64,000 bases of DNA, taken from contig VXBP01008918.1 of NCBI GenBank assembly GCA_013400115.1, forward strand, positions 39,510 to 103,509. The letters run 5' to 3'. Positions 1-11,000 of the stretch are shown one piece after another. Under the pieces are notes generated by a model. That model did not search any database. It saw only the letters and a list, made by a program, of their open reading frames with translations, and had not been told where the DNA came from. Source of the stretch: Rhinopomastus cyanomelas (Eukaryota; Chordata; Aves; Bucerotiformes; Rhinopomastidae). The translations under genes were made by a program, and so were the position numbers. Every line of letters starts with the position of its first letter. Position 1 is the stretch's first letter.

Positions 1-1853
1 CATACTTCAAGAGAGAAGTCTTAAGGGCACAGGAGCAGGCTGTCCCCATGAGACGAAACAAGACTAGGCAGGGAAGGAGACCAGTTTGGCTAAATAGAGA
101 TCTTTGTCTACACCTCAAAAACAAAAAAAAAGGAGTCTATGACCTCTGGAAGAGGGGGCAGGCTTCTCATGAAGACTTTAAGGATGTAGTCAGACTCTGC
201 AGAAAGAAAATCAGGAAGGCCAAAGAACAGCTAGAGCTCAACTTGACTACAGCTGTTAAGGATAATAAAGAAAGTTTCTATAAATACATTAATAGCAAAA
301 GGAGGACCAGGGAAAATCTCCATCCTGTTTTGGATCTAGAGGGAAACCTAGTAATGGATGATGTTGAAAATACTGAAGTGATCAATGCCTACTGTGCCTC
401 AGTCTTTAGCAGTGGAACTCGGTGTTCCATGGACAACAGACCTCATGAGCTGGGAGACAGAGAGGGAGAGCAAAATGAGGCCATCACAGTTGGAAAGGAA
501 GTGGTCAGCGTCCTGCTACACCACTTAGACATAAACAAGTCTATAAGGCCGGATGGGTTGCACCCAAAGGTGCTGAAAGAGTTGGCAGATGTGCTCACCA
601 AGCTACTTTCCATTATTTACTTGAAATCCTGGATAGCTCGGGAGGTCCCAATGGACCGGAAGGCAGCAAATGTAACACCCGTCTACAAGAAGGGCAGAAA
701 GAAGGATCCAGGAAACTACAGACCTGTCAGTCTGACCTCGATACCAGAGAATGCCATGGAACAAGTGCCATCGCATTTCACATACAGGATAACCACGGGA
801 TCAGGCCCAGTTATCATGAGTTTATTAAAGGCATGTCCTGCCTGACAAACTTGATCTCCTTCTATGACAGGATGACCTGACTATTGGATGAGGGAAAGAC
901 TGTGGATATTGTTTACTTGGACTTTTGAAAAGCCTTTGACTCTTGTTCCCCACAGAATTCTCCTTGATAAGCTGGCTGCTTATGGCTTGGGCGAGAACAC
1001 AGTCTGCTGGATAAAACACTGGTTGAAAGGACAGGCCCAAAGAGTGGTAGTTAATAGAGTTGAATCCAGCTGGCAGCCTGTCACAAGTGGTGGCCTCCGG
1101 GCTCAGTGTTGGGACCATCTCTGTTTAACATCGTTATTGATGATCTCAATCAGGACGCAGAGTGTTTCATTAGTAAATTTGCAGATGACACCAAGTTAGG
1201 TGGGAGTGTTCATCTGCCAGAGGGTAGGGAGGCTCTTCGGAGAGACTTGGATAGATTGGAGCAATGGGCCAATGTTAATGGGATGAGCTTCAATAAGGCC
1301 AAGTGCCAGGTCCTGCACTTGAGCCACACTTGGTGTATCCTGAGTCTTGTGTCCAGTTTCGAGCACCTCAATATAAGAGAGATGTGGAAGTCCTGGAGCA
1401 GGTGCAGAGGAGGACAACTAAGCCGGTGAAGGCCCTGGAGAATAAATCTTGTGAGGAAAGATTGAAAGAGCTGGGACTCTTTAGTTTAAAGAAGAAGAGG
1501 CTAAGAGGAAACCTCATTACTCTCTACATCTACCTGAAAGGACCTTGTGGAGAGGTTGGTGCTGGTCTCTTCTTGTAAACAATTAGTGATAGAACAAGAG
1601 GGAATGGTTTCAAGCTACAACAGGGTAGGTTGAGACTTGATATTAGGAAATTTTTTTTCATAGAAAGGGTGGTCAAGCACTGGAATGGGCTTTGCAGGGA
1701 GGTGGTTGACTTGCCATCCCTGGATGCGTTTAAAGATTATTTGGATGAGATGTTCAGGGATCCAGTTTAAGGGTGAACTTGTAAGGTAGGGTAGATGGTT
1801 GGACTGGATGATCCCAAGGGTCTTTTCCAACCAGAGTGATTCTGCAAAAAGTG
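1..1853 (+). mobile_element. CR1 LINE, 5' end outside window, decayed ORF2
   Basis: This is the C-terminal part of CR1 ORF2 (post-endonuclease linker and reverse transcriptase) plus the 3' UTR. An open stretch at 48-845 holds the linker (RRPVWLN, KKKGVYDLWKRG) and the start of RT (PVYKKGRKKDPGNYRPVSLTS). The frame then breaks: stops and shifts occur near 843, 879, 926 and 1100. RT resumes with WLKGQAQRVVVN and a catalytic FADDTKLGG near 1180-1205. The thumb is shortened: after VLHLSHTW the copy jumps to sequence matching the VQFRAPQYKRDVEVLEQVQRR block. The 3' end near 1800-1850 carries GGACTGGATGATCCC and CTTTTCCAACCAGAGTGATTCTG, the CR1 terminal signature. Clearly non-functional. The family is certain; the subfamily is not. 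Confidence 0.93.
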
Positions 1854-2234
1854 CTAATGTGGAAGAAATGTGACTGACCAGATGGATTCTGCTTGTCCCT
1901 CTTTGTTGGCTGCTATACAAGTCGTATTTGCAGCTGTCCTTTCTCCTGCTGCCTTGTCCTTGGAAGCTGATTGCTGTAGATAGCCAACAGGCCACTTTAA
2001 TCACTTTGTCTTCCCTTTTTCCTAGTGAGAGACTGAACTAGGTAGTTCACAGTTTCTTCAGAAGTAGCCTGGCATGAAGGGAAGTTAGTGGTACTTTTCC
2101 TGATTTCTGGTTTATTCCTTTCAAACTGAGCTACTTTCCAGATAATTATTTATACTAAGACTTTTTTTTAAAAGGGAATAAAAATACTTCTGCTTACATA
2201 TCTGCCTCATGTTGCTCTCATCTTCAAGACGTTT
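1854..2234. other. unique AT-rich spacer
   Basis: No coding region, repeat or RNA gene recognised. Confidence 0.5.
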
Positions 2235-2322
2235 CCTTTTGGCCACTTTCAGAGATGATATACTAGGCTAAATGGGCCTGTAGTCTGACCCACAGCAGTT
2301 TTTCTGCTGTTCTTACTAAAAT
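2235..2322 (+). mobile_element. ancient CR1/L3-like 3' end
   Basis: The stretch reads GGCCACTTTCAGAGATGATA, then CTAGGCTAAATGGGCC, then GTAGTCTGACCCA and ...GTTCTTA. This follows the 3' terminus of old amniote CR1 elements (great diversity in turtles and crocodiles), which read roughly 'gctagatggacc ... ggtctgacccag ... gttctta'. It differs from the young avian CR1 ends in this window. Only the tail is left. Confidence 0.6.
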
Positions 2323-2455
2323 GCCAGCAGCAGAGCTAGCCCTTATATAATACTTCAAAAAAAAAAACTAACCAAGTTTTACTGTTACTGAACAGACACA
2401 GTGTGCAACAAAATATTAAGTAAACTGCATCGGTAGTTCCTGTTATCCAGTAGCA

Positions 2456-2545
2456 GATCGCGAGGGCATGGTTCAAAGTTTCATCACAGAAAGCTCAGAC
2501 TTGATAGTAGGACTCATTTCTTTACTGAGAGGGTGGTCAAGTTGG
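2456..2545 (+). mobile_element. CR1 fragment (3' coding end)
   Basis: About 90 bp follow the CR1 segment seen at 1600-1680: CATGGTTCAAAGTTTCA, AGACTTGATAGTAGGA and TTTACTGAGAGGGTGGTCAA. This encodes the remnant of the ...RLDIR..FF.ERVV block near the ORF2 C-terminus. No 3' tail follows directly. Confidence 0.65.
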
Positions 2546-3082
2546 ATGTCCTAATTCTGTTAGTGTTTAAAGGGCTTTGTATGTACAGAAAATGTTTTCA
2601 CCCATCTGAGTTTCTCATGAGCAGTTAATGAATCAGCCTGATTTCTCTGTGTCCTTTACAGCGTACCTGTTCAAAATGTGTCTCCTAGTGTATGCTCAAC
2701 GGTAAACAAATTAATCAAGTATGTTCCTGTTATCCTGTGAAGGCATTCTGTTAGCCAGAGAAATGAAAGGAAAACATGCAAGAGTGAGATGTTTTGTAAT
2801 TAACATCCATACTTTTGTTTGGTTTCAGTAGTTTATTCATCTTAAACACAAGAATACTTATACAATATTTAACAGTTTTTCAATTAGCTGACTTCACAAA
2901 GCAAGGAAACTTTGACTAGTAGTGTAGATATACTTAAGCAGTGTATTACATGACCTTCAGCATCAGGTTATTTTTCAGGAAAACACAAGAAAAAACAATC
3001 TGGAATTATGTTTATGAGCTTCCAATTCAGGCTGAGTAATCTCTATGCTTAATAATTTAAAAATAAATTCATCTAGAGTAGT
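2546..3082. other. unique AT-rich spacer
   Basis: Nothing recognised. Confidence 0.5.
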
Positions 3083-3345
3083 TCACAGAATCACAAAATC
3101 ACTCTGGTTGGAAAAGACCCCTGGGATCATCTAGTCCAACCATCTACCCTACCTTACAAGTTCAACCCTAAACCAGATGCCTCAACACCTCATCCAAATG
3201 ATCTTTAAACACTTCCAGGGATGGCGACTCAACCACCTCCCTGGGAAGCCCATTCCAGTGACTGACCACCATTCCTGTGAAAAAAAAAAAAAATCCTAAT
3301 ATCAAGTCTAAACCTACCCTTTCCCTCATCCAATAGTTCTTGATA
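3083..3345 (-). mobile_element. CR1 3' fragment
   Basis: The tail comes first on the plus strand (CACAGAATCACAAAATCACT, GGGATCATCTAGTCCAACC), so the element is on the minus strand. It continues through the last part of ORF2 (GGGAAGCCCATTCCAGTGAC is the complement of the HWNGLP block). A run of A at about 3280-3293 lies inside it. Truncated at its 5' side near 3345. Confidence 0.88.
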
Positions 3346-3429
3346 CTAAGATTGTGGATAATTAGTTACCTGTCTTTTCCATTTGATGGTGCTCTGATAA
3401 TTTTTGTTCCAAAGAACAGAAAAGGTGAC

Positions 3430-4373
3430 TAGTGCTGCATCCAGCTGGTGTCCCCCAGGGATCAATACTGGGCCCTAGTTCCAATCAACATCTTTATTGA
3501 TGACCTGGATGAAGGGATCAGATCTACTCCTAGTAAATTCATCGATGACAACAAGTTGGGGAAAAGTGTCAATCTGCTGGAGGGGAGAAAGTTGCTGCTG
3601 AGAGATCTGGACAGGCTGGATCAATGGGCAGAGGCCAACAGGATGAGGTTTAATAGGGCCAAGTGCAGGGTCTTACGTTTTGGCCACAATAACCCCCTGC
3701 AGCTACAGACTGGAGGATGAGTGGCTAGAGAGCAGCCTGGCAGAGAGGGACCTGGGAGTACTGATTGACAACTCTTTGAACATGAGCCAAGCAGTATGCC
3801 CAAGTGGCACGAAAGGTCAATGGCATCCTGGCTGGGATCAGGAATAATGTGGCCAGTGACATAATTCTCTTCCTGTACTGGGCACTGGAGAGGCCTCACC
3901 TAAAGTACTGAGAGCAGTTCTGGGCCCCTCACTCCAAGAAAGATGTGGAGGTACTGAAGCCGATCCAGAGGAAAGCCATGAGGCTGGGGAAGGGACTAGA
4001 GGGAAAGTCTGCTGAGGTGAGGCTGAAGGAGCTGGGGTTATTTAGTCTGGAGGAGAGTCCTCATCACTCTATAACTACCTGAAGGGAAGTTGTAGACAGG
4101 GTTGGGCTGTTCTCCCAGGAAGCTAGTGATAGGATGAGAGGGTATGGCCTGAAGCCGTGCCAGGGGAGCATTAGGCTGGATATTAGGAAGCATTTTCTCA
4201 CAGAAAGAGTGATCAGACACTGGAATGGACTGCCCAGGGAGGTGGTGGATTCACCATCCCTGGAGAGGTTTAAGGACAGGCTGGTTATGTCATGGTCTAG
4301 CAAATCTGCCAATGTTAGGTCATAGTCTGAACTTGATGATCTTACAGGTCTTTTCCAGCCTCAATAGTTTTGT
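3430..4373 (+). mobile_element. CR1 LINE fragment, RT palm to 3' end
   Basis: The copy begins at the RT turn SPRDQYWALVPINIFIDDLDEG (3448 on) and reads SKFIDDNKLGK, where the catalytic FADD has become FIDD. It continues with LDRLDQWAEANRMRFNRAKCRVL to a stop at 3718. The thumb and C-terminus follow with several lesions (ILGWDQE..., YYLKGSCRQGWAVLPGS). The C-terminal block RLDIRKHFLTERVIRHWNGLPREVVDSP is open at 4170-4260. It ends with CTTGATGATCTTACAGGTC and TTCCAGCCTC near 4370. Inactive: changed catalytic motif and frame breaks. Confidence 0.9.
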
Positions 4374-5489
4374 GATTCAGGGAAATCCTTACTCACTGAA
4401 GCCAGTGTCAAAAACCCACATTCTTCTAATTAGCTTGAATTTCACTGAAATTTTATTTTCCTCTTGTTCTAAAATTACTTCTATAAAAACGCCTGCATCA
4501 CATCACTCTTTAGCCTATAAAAATTCTCAATCAGCGTGTTTGTCCTATTAATAGGGCTTATGTTTAAATGAAGACATAATTTGTGTTAAAATCTTATGTT
4601 TTGTTTCTTAAGCCAGTAACTGCTAATTTGTGCCTTTTGTTTTATCCTTGTTTTGCACGTGTGCTGAACACAAAGCTCAGACTTTGCTGCAGTGTGAACA
4701 CGCACACGTATTTTCAATATATAATTAACCACTGCATAAAACATTGATTACATGAAAGCATGAGATAAGGAAATCTGCTGTATTTATTTATAAGGCAGAA
4801 TAAAATCTTCCAAAAAGGGAATATAAAGATGAAATATTTTTTTCTCAAAAAAAACTTTTAAAAATTAAGCTGTTAAAATGTTTCCATTTCAATAAATTAT
4901 GAGGAAAATATCTATTTTGGCTGTTATTAAAATTAAAGAAAATTAATATATTTTTTCCTCTATTTTTTCATAATAATATTTTTGCATTCGTTTTCTTTCT
5001 TTCTCATACTGTTGGTATAAAGACTTAGACATTTTAGGATCTTATTTGCTTTGTTTTTAATTAAAGTTGATAAACATATAACAGTTTTCATACATTTTTC
5101 CTATTTATGAGGTCTCTTTTTATCAAGGCAAATAATTATCAGGCAAGCATTCCAGGGTATAACATAGGATTCTCTGTTTCTACTCTGTGGTATTCTCTAG
5201 TTAAAAAATTCATGTGAACAGTCTTTTCAGAGCTTCTGCTGTCCTGGAGCCTTAGCTCAGTCCCTTCAGGCTCTAGCCTGCTCTCCAAACACCACGTATT
5301 TATTTTTTAACATTGACTTAAATACTTCTTTGTTTATATGAGCAACTTGTGGTGTCAAAACAAGACTCTGAAAAACAGCTGATACACCAGAGGGTCATGC
5401 TCCCATTCAGAGTGGCTGGAGAGATTGGCTAACAGCAACCAAGCGGCTCAAGGAGTATCTCCTAAATGTATATGGATAGCTGAAGGAAG
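4374..5489. other. unique AT-rich spacer
   Basis: Very AT-rich, with homopolymer A and T tracts near 4830-4990. No gene or repeat family recognised. Confidence 0.5.
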
Positions 5490-5715
5490 AATATGGAGAA
5501 GTCAGAACCATGGCCTTTTCAGTGGTGCTCAGTGGCAGCACCAAAAGCAGTGGGCACATACTGAAACATGGGGGGCTGCAATGGGACATCAGGAAACAAT
5601 TTTTTACTGCGAGGATTGCAGTCTTCTACCTTGCATTGTTCAAAATATGTCTGGACGTGGTCATGGGTGACTGGCTCTAGGTGACCCTGCTTGTGCACAA
5701 GGATTTTGACTCAAG
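5490..5715 (+). mobile_element. old diverged CR1 3' fragment
   Basis: Spaced matches to the CR1 C-terminus and 3' UTR are visible: CACATACTGAAACATGGGGG (cf. ...CTGGAACATAGGAGG), GACATCAGGAAACAATTTTT and CTGGCTCTAGGTGACCCTGC. The short open frame at 5425-5670 is an accident of this remnant. It is far more diverged than its neighbours. Confidence 0.65.
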
Positions 5716-6712
5716 AAACCTTGCTTTATTGCTATCAGTTTTATGTAAGGCTTGAATTCCTATTCTAATGTACTCTGATTTCTGTGTGCTATAGTCACCT
5801 CAAATTTATGTTTTCAGGTAGGCAAGCGACTGTCACAAAACACATGTGTGAACAGGCTGGTATTGTGGGCAACAGGCCCTCCAGCACCACCCTTCACATC
5901 CAGTCAGCATGCCTGCCCTTAAAACACTCTTTCAAACAGCTTTATTACTCCGCAATTTAAAAAAAATAAATATTTATCATTTGTTTACTTGTTAACAATA
6001 TTTCAAACAAAACTTTTCTTGTGAGTACTAACAAGTTCTATGCTATCATTTCTAATGACTGTATGAGAATTTGCCTAAGGAAAAAACAAAACTAAGAACT
6101 AGAAAAATTATAAACACTTGTAAAAGTCTGTCTTTTTTTTCAGAGCAGTAAATATCTCTTTTCTTGATGTACATTAGAAGACAACAGTTAGCTCACTAGA
6201 ATTCTTATTTCCAAACACTTTTAAACACCCCTGTTGAAACACTCATTAACATTCAAGTAACTTTTTCAACAGTGAGAGGAGGTATACTCAATATTTAGTA
6301 TTTCTGCAGTGCAGTGTAAAATACTAAAATATCTGTCATTGCTGTATCCCAAATCATTAATTTCTCTGTAAAACACCAAAAAAAGAAAGAAAATCAACAT
6401 ATATGGGGCCATACCATGCTGATATTGAGCCAAATAACTGTTTGTGCCATTCTCTAAAGCAAAAATGCTTACTCACCCACCTATCTGAGTATAATTGTCA
6501 TTCTCTTTCTTGTGTTCCTGTTTTTCATCCTGCTTCTTAGGGTGACAAGTTCATACAATCAGCATATTTTTAAAGTATTAAAGTAACGAGCTTACCAGAA
6601 TATAGGGAAAGTTATTTCAAAAAGAATCTCTCTTCCTCAAACTTTGTTTACATATATATATATGTTTACAGATACTGTTTAGATGGAAGTTATATTCAGT
6701 AGCAGCAGGTAT
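5716..6712. other. unique AT-rich spacer
   Basis: Contains a short (TA)n stretch at about 6651-6662. Nothing else recognised. Confidence 0.5.
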
Positions 6713-6862
6713 TCCCATAGAATTGTTTATGATGGAAAAGACCTTCAAGATCATAGAGTCCAATCATTAACTTTATCAAGTCCATTACTAAAACACATCC
6801 CCAGGCTCCATATCTATGTGACTTTTAAACATGTCCATATATCCATCAGTGATGTATCTGTA
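6713..6862 (-). mobile_element. CR1 3'-end fragment
   Basis: On the plus strand it reads CATAGAATTGTTTATGATGG, AAAGACCTTCAAGATCATAG, AGTCCAATCATTAACTTTAT and CCCCAGGCTCCATATCTA. This is the reversed 3' UTR of a CR1 subfamily whose tail runs 'gatcat.gagtccaa'. It is old, with many substitutions. Confidence 0.75.
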
Positions 6863-7611
6863 GGAGAAAAAAGAAAATGTGCATTCCCTCTGCTTCTTCT
6901 TATTCCTCTGTTACCAGTTTTGAGTTGGTATTTATCTGTCAGGAGGATTAAAGCACTGGAATGTCAGACAAGTAAATCAGTCAACATTTCTCCGAGGGCT
7001 CTGAGTGTACAAGGGGAATGAGGGAATGAGTATCATTGTGATCAGAGAATAAGATCACAAAACGGTCAGATTTTCTTATGATAGACAAAGAATAAGCTAG
7101 GAGGACAATTTCTTGTGATAAAAGATGAGAAGAGAGGAAGAACAGAGGGACTTTAAAATTTATTTCTTCTTCCTGGCCTGTGTATTGAAGTTTATTTCAT
7201 TACTCCATGATAGAATGATAGAAACATTTCTGGTTCTCTCTGGTTCTTTTGTTTTAAGTGTGGCGTGAATGGTCAAAGATTCAAGAAACTTTCTGGCATC
7301 TAAATCACAAACTTAAAGTTAAATTTGTGAGACAAATACAGGTCAATAAAATGCAAAGCATATTTTCTGGAGTCCACAAGACACAAACCCACCACTTTTA
7401 AGAGGACGTTCGAATTCGAGTGTACAGGCACTAAGAATAGATATACTTAGGAACACTAACACTCTTCCTCAGTTTCATTGTACTGTCCAATATTTTCCAA
7501 GATTCCAGAGCTCACTTCTGGAAAGAATAAATTATTATTCCCTCAACAGGAAACTACAGTCTCAGATTTTAAAATTAAAACTAGAATTCGTACTCTCACT
7601 GTAGAGACAGA
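6863..7611. other. unique spacer
   Basis: Nothing recognised. Confidence 0.5.
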
Positions 7612-8010
7612 ATCGGAATAGAATCATTCTAGGCTGGAAGGGACCTCTAGAGGTCATCTAGTCCAACCTTCTTACACAGAGACAACTCTACCTAGGTCAG
7701 GTTGATCAGAGCCTCATCAAGCCTGACCTTAAATGATGGGGACCCTACCACTTCCCTGGGCAGCCCATTCCAACAATCAACCACCCTCACAATGAAGAAC
7801 TTTTTTCTAATATCCAGTCTAAATCTATCCTTTCCCAGCTTGAACCCATTGTTCTTTGTCCTATCAGTACAAATCCTCTGGAAAAGGTCTTCCCCTGTCT
7901 TCATGTAGGCCCCCTCAGGTACTGGAAGATCAAAAGAACGTCCCCCCAGAGCCGCCTTTTCTCCAGGCTGAACAGACCCAATTCTCTCAGCCTGTCCGCA
8001 TGAGAGATGA
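7612..8010 (-). mobile_element. CR1 3' fragment with ORF2 C-terminus
   Basis: The reversed tail is at 7620-7665 (AGGTCATCTAGTCCAACC). The frame 7692-7904 reads, on the minus strand, DRTKNNGFKLGKDRFRLDIR, then FFIVRVVDCWNGLPREVVGS. This is the conserved end of CR1 ORF2. Upstream sequence to about 8005 continues the EKRRL..-type block (CTCCAGGCTGAACAGACCCA). 5'-truncated. Confidence 0.9.
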
Positions 8011-11000
8011 ATCCAGGACTATGTTGTAAGAGAACTGTGAATAAGACCACACATTGTGCCAGTACAAAGTCTGCATTTCAGGAACAGAAAAATCACAGTC
8101 ATTTTACTCTTCACAAAAATGAAGGAAAATAGTTTTGGTATTTAATGTTGCTGACTGAACCACACAGTTTACACAGCAGACTCACGAGTTCTTGATGTGC
8201 TTGTAGGTATGTTCACAAGCTCAGTAATACTTCTGTGTGTCTGGTGTTTTAAAACTGGTGTTTTTTTAAAAAGACTGGGTCAGTAAGTTTTCTGTGCACT
8301 TGTTATTTTCCTATTCCTGCTTCTCCTATAGCACGATAAAAACAATGATTGAATGGCCTTTTGAGACTGCTGAACAGCCACAATAGACTTTGTGGCAAAT
8401 GGTGCTCCCTCCACCAGTGCATGAGAAGAGAAGACTCCTTTGCATAGGAATCACAGATTGAAAGTCTCTGCTCAGCAGTCTGCTGTTTTCCTCTCTCCAG
8501 AATGCAGTCAAGGGAATATTGCCAGGCTGATCCTGTATCTGCAAATGGCTTTGATTCTAGGACTATGCATAAGAAAAACTATTAACCTGAAAAGGAAATC
8601 TTTTTCAGACCTAGAACACATTTATTAGCAACCGCTTAAGACACTCTTAAAGATATATGGAGACATTTATTTCCGTTTTTGCATGGATTGTATTTGCTTT
8701 TCTGAAAATATTTTAAGCATTAGTTTCACTCTTATTGATTGTGCATCTCAGTCCTTCTTAAACCTTATGCAGAACGCCCAGAATGCCCTACTCAGTTGTC
8801 AAAATCTCCAGCCTTCCCTGGCAATATCATAATGCATGCGGGAGCTTTCAGTATAAAAAGCTGCAGTATTCTGTAATTTAATAATTTGGGGTCAGAGTGC
8901 AAGCAGAAGAGTAATGTAATTTTCTACTGCTAGTACTACTAGCAACAATAATAATGAATGGACTACTGAGGAAAATTATTTTGTTATTTATAATATTGGA
9001 TTATTTAATTTCTCTTGCTCTTTTTTTCTTTTTAGTCACATACATTAATTAGAGCATTGCCTGTTGAGCAGCAGAATTTAGCTCTTTTTTCTTGCCTCAG
9101 AAAATTTGTTTACAGAAGAGAATGCACATTATTTTCTAGCTCCAACTACCTTTTCAAGGCAAGCTGAAACAGTGGTTTTGAATGAAAAATTTAGAGCTAG
9201 CATGTTGTCTGAGACATTAGGCAGGGGCTAAGCCCATGAAAAACATGATTTTATGCACACCTTGAGGTGTATTACCAATGTACTGAGACAGTGACCGTTT
9301 AGATGTTGGCCTTAATGCACATAGATAAAGGTGCAAGTTCTAAGTGGTACTGGAATAAAAAGGATGCTTGATTTTAAAAATAAAAAATATTAAGCCCAAG
9401 CAGTATTAAAGAATACTACAAGCTAGCATTTACATATTGATTAAATTACAGTACTTCACCTTTCTTGCCCTTGTTTTTTTATTCCTTGCCATCTATCAAT
9501 TGAAAGCTTTTTGCATTAAATGACAGCTGAATCTTTTCAAGTATGATGAGAATGATTATGCAGGACAGAAGTCAAGATTTAATCACAAACGTAGAAGGCA
9601 CCTAGTTTTGTTGAAAGAAGGATCAAGACTTGGAGTCTCCCAGCCCCTCAGGATGCATCTCCACTGACTGCTGGGGGCAGCCCCATGATCAGACTAATCT
9701 GCTGCCTAAATTCTGAGCCTCCAAGTACTTCTGGTGTGAGACCGGTTTGGGTCCTCTGAAGCCCACAAATATGCCTAAATTGGCAAATTCTGTCATGTCT
9801 ATACAGCTTCTGTACTGCATAACACTGAAAAGATCTCAGGTAAGCGACCTGCTTTGCTTTCTGCTTGCCAATTTTAGTGTCATTAAGTCATAATAACATA
9901 TGATAGGACAGCACCAGGGCAAGTCTGTGGCTGAAAGAGTGATGTGCAGAAATCAGGTGTGGCTGAAAAATACATTACCTTCTGCATTCATTTACTTGTT
10001 GGTACTCGCTCCCACCACGTGTCTGTTTTGCCTGTATTTTATTTTACCTGTCCCTTATCACTGACTGCTGACCTTTATATACCCCCAGCCTGATTCCTAG
10101 TTAGCATGAATCAGGAGGCAGCTGTAGTGACAGGACAAGTAGGGATGCTTATTAATTTTGTGCAAAACTGACTCAGCAGTTGGTGAGGAACAGACCATGC
10201 TGTTAAACTACTGTGTCATCAGTACACTTGTGTGCTCTTCTGAGGGCTTCAGGCTTCATCAGTGATTGATGGGTCAGGAGTTTGACTGAATCCTACTTGC
10301 ACTTCTTGGGTGCTAAGTCATCATAACATCCTCATCTCTCTTCAATTCTTCCCACTGGCAGTGTTACGACTCACCAGGAGGCGCAAACTGCCTCATGGCA
10401 GCTCATCAGCCAGAACAGGACACACAGTAAATCTAAACAGTAATTAGGTCACAAGTGAAAAGCTCAGATTGGACCCAAATGAACATTTGCCTGTGTCCAT
10501 AAAACATTTGCCCCATTTGGAATTGCTGGGCTAATTCTGATGAAAGAAGAGGAGCTGGGGTTACAAGGCCGCAGCCAGAGATAGTGCACTTGCAGTTATG
10601 CAGATGAACCTGCTCTTCATCTTCCCAAATGATGCCCAGAGGCAGCCAGAACAGTCATTCCTTCACTTTTATGAGCAGCGAATTTACATTAAAAGGCTTT
10701 TAAATAAAGTCTATCGTCTACACTTGAAAGATGTTGTTCCAATTTTGAACTTTATTATGGTGCTGTGGCATGGAGAAGTGACCCCGTGCATGATGGAGCT
10801 GAGGTGCCAACTTGCCCTATAGCTCTGTTAATAAGGATTGGTAAGGGTGAAGGCAGTGGTGTTGGCAAGAATGCTGATGAGCCTCATTAGCAATGTGCAT
10901 CTTGCTTCCTCACAGAAAGAGTACACAAGCCTGTGGGGGAGAGTGAAAAGAGTCAAAGTGCTCTGCATCAACTAATTTATTTGGCTGGCTGAGTCCACCA

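Noticed and set aside
10598..10822. 74-codon open frame as a host gene
   Set aside because: No recognisable domain, no supporting splice or promoter context, and length expected by chance in AT-rich DNA.
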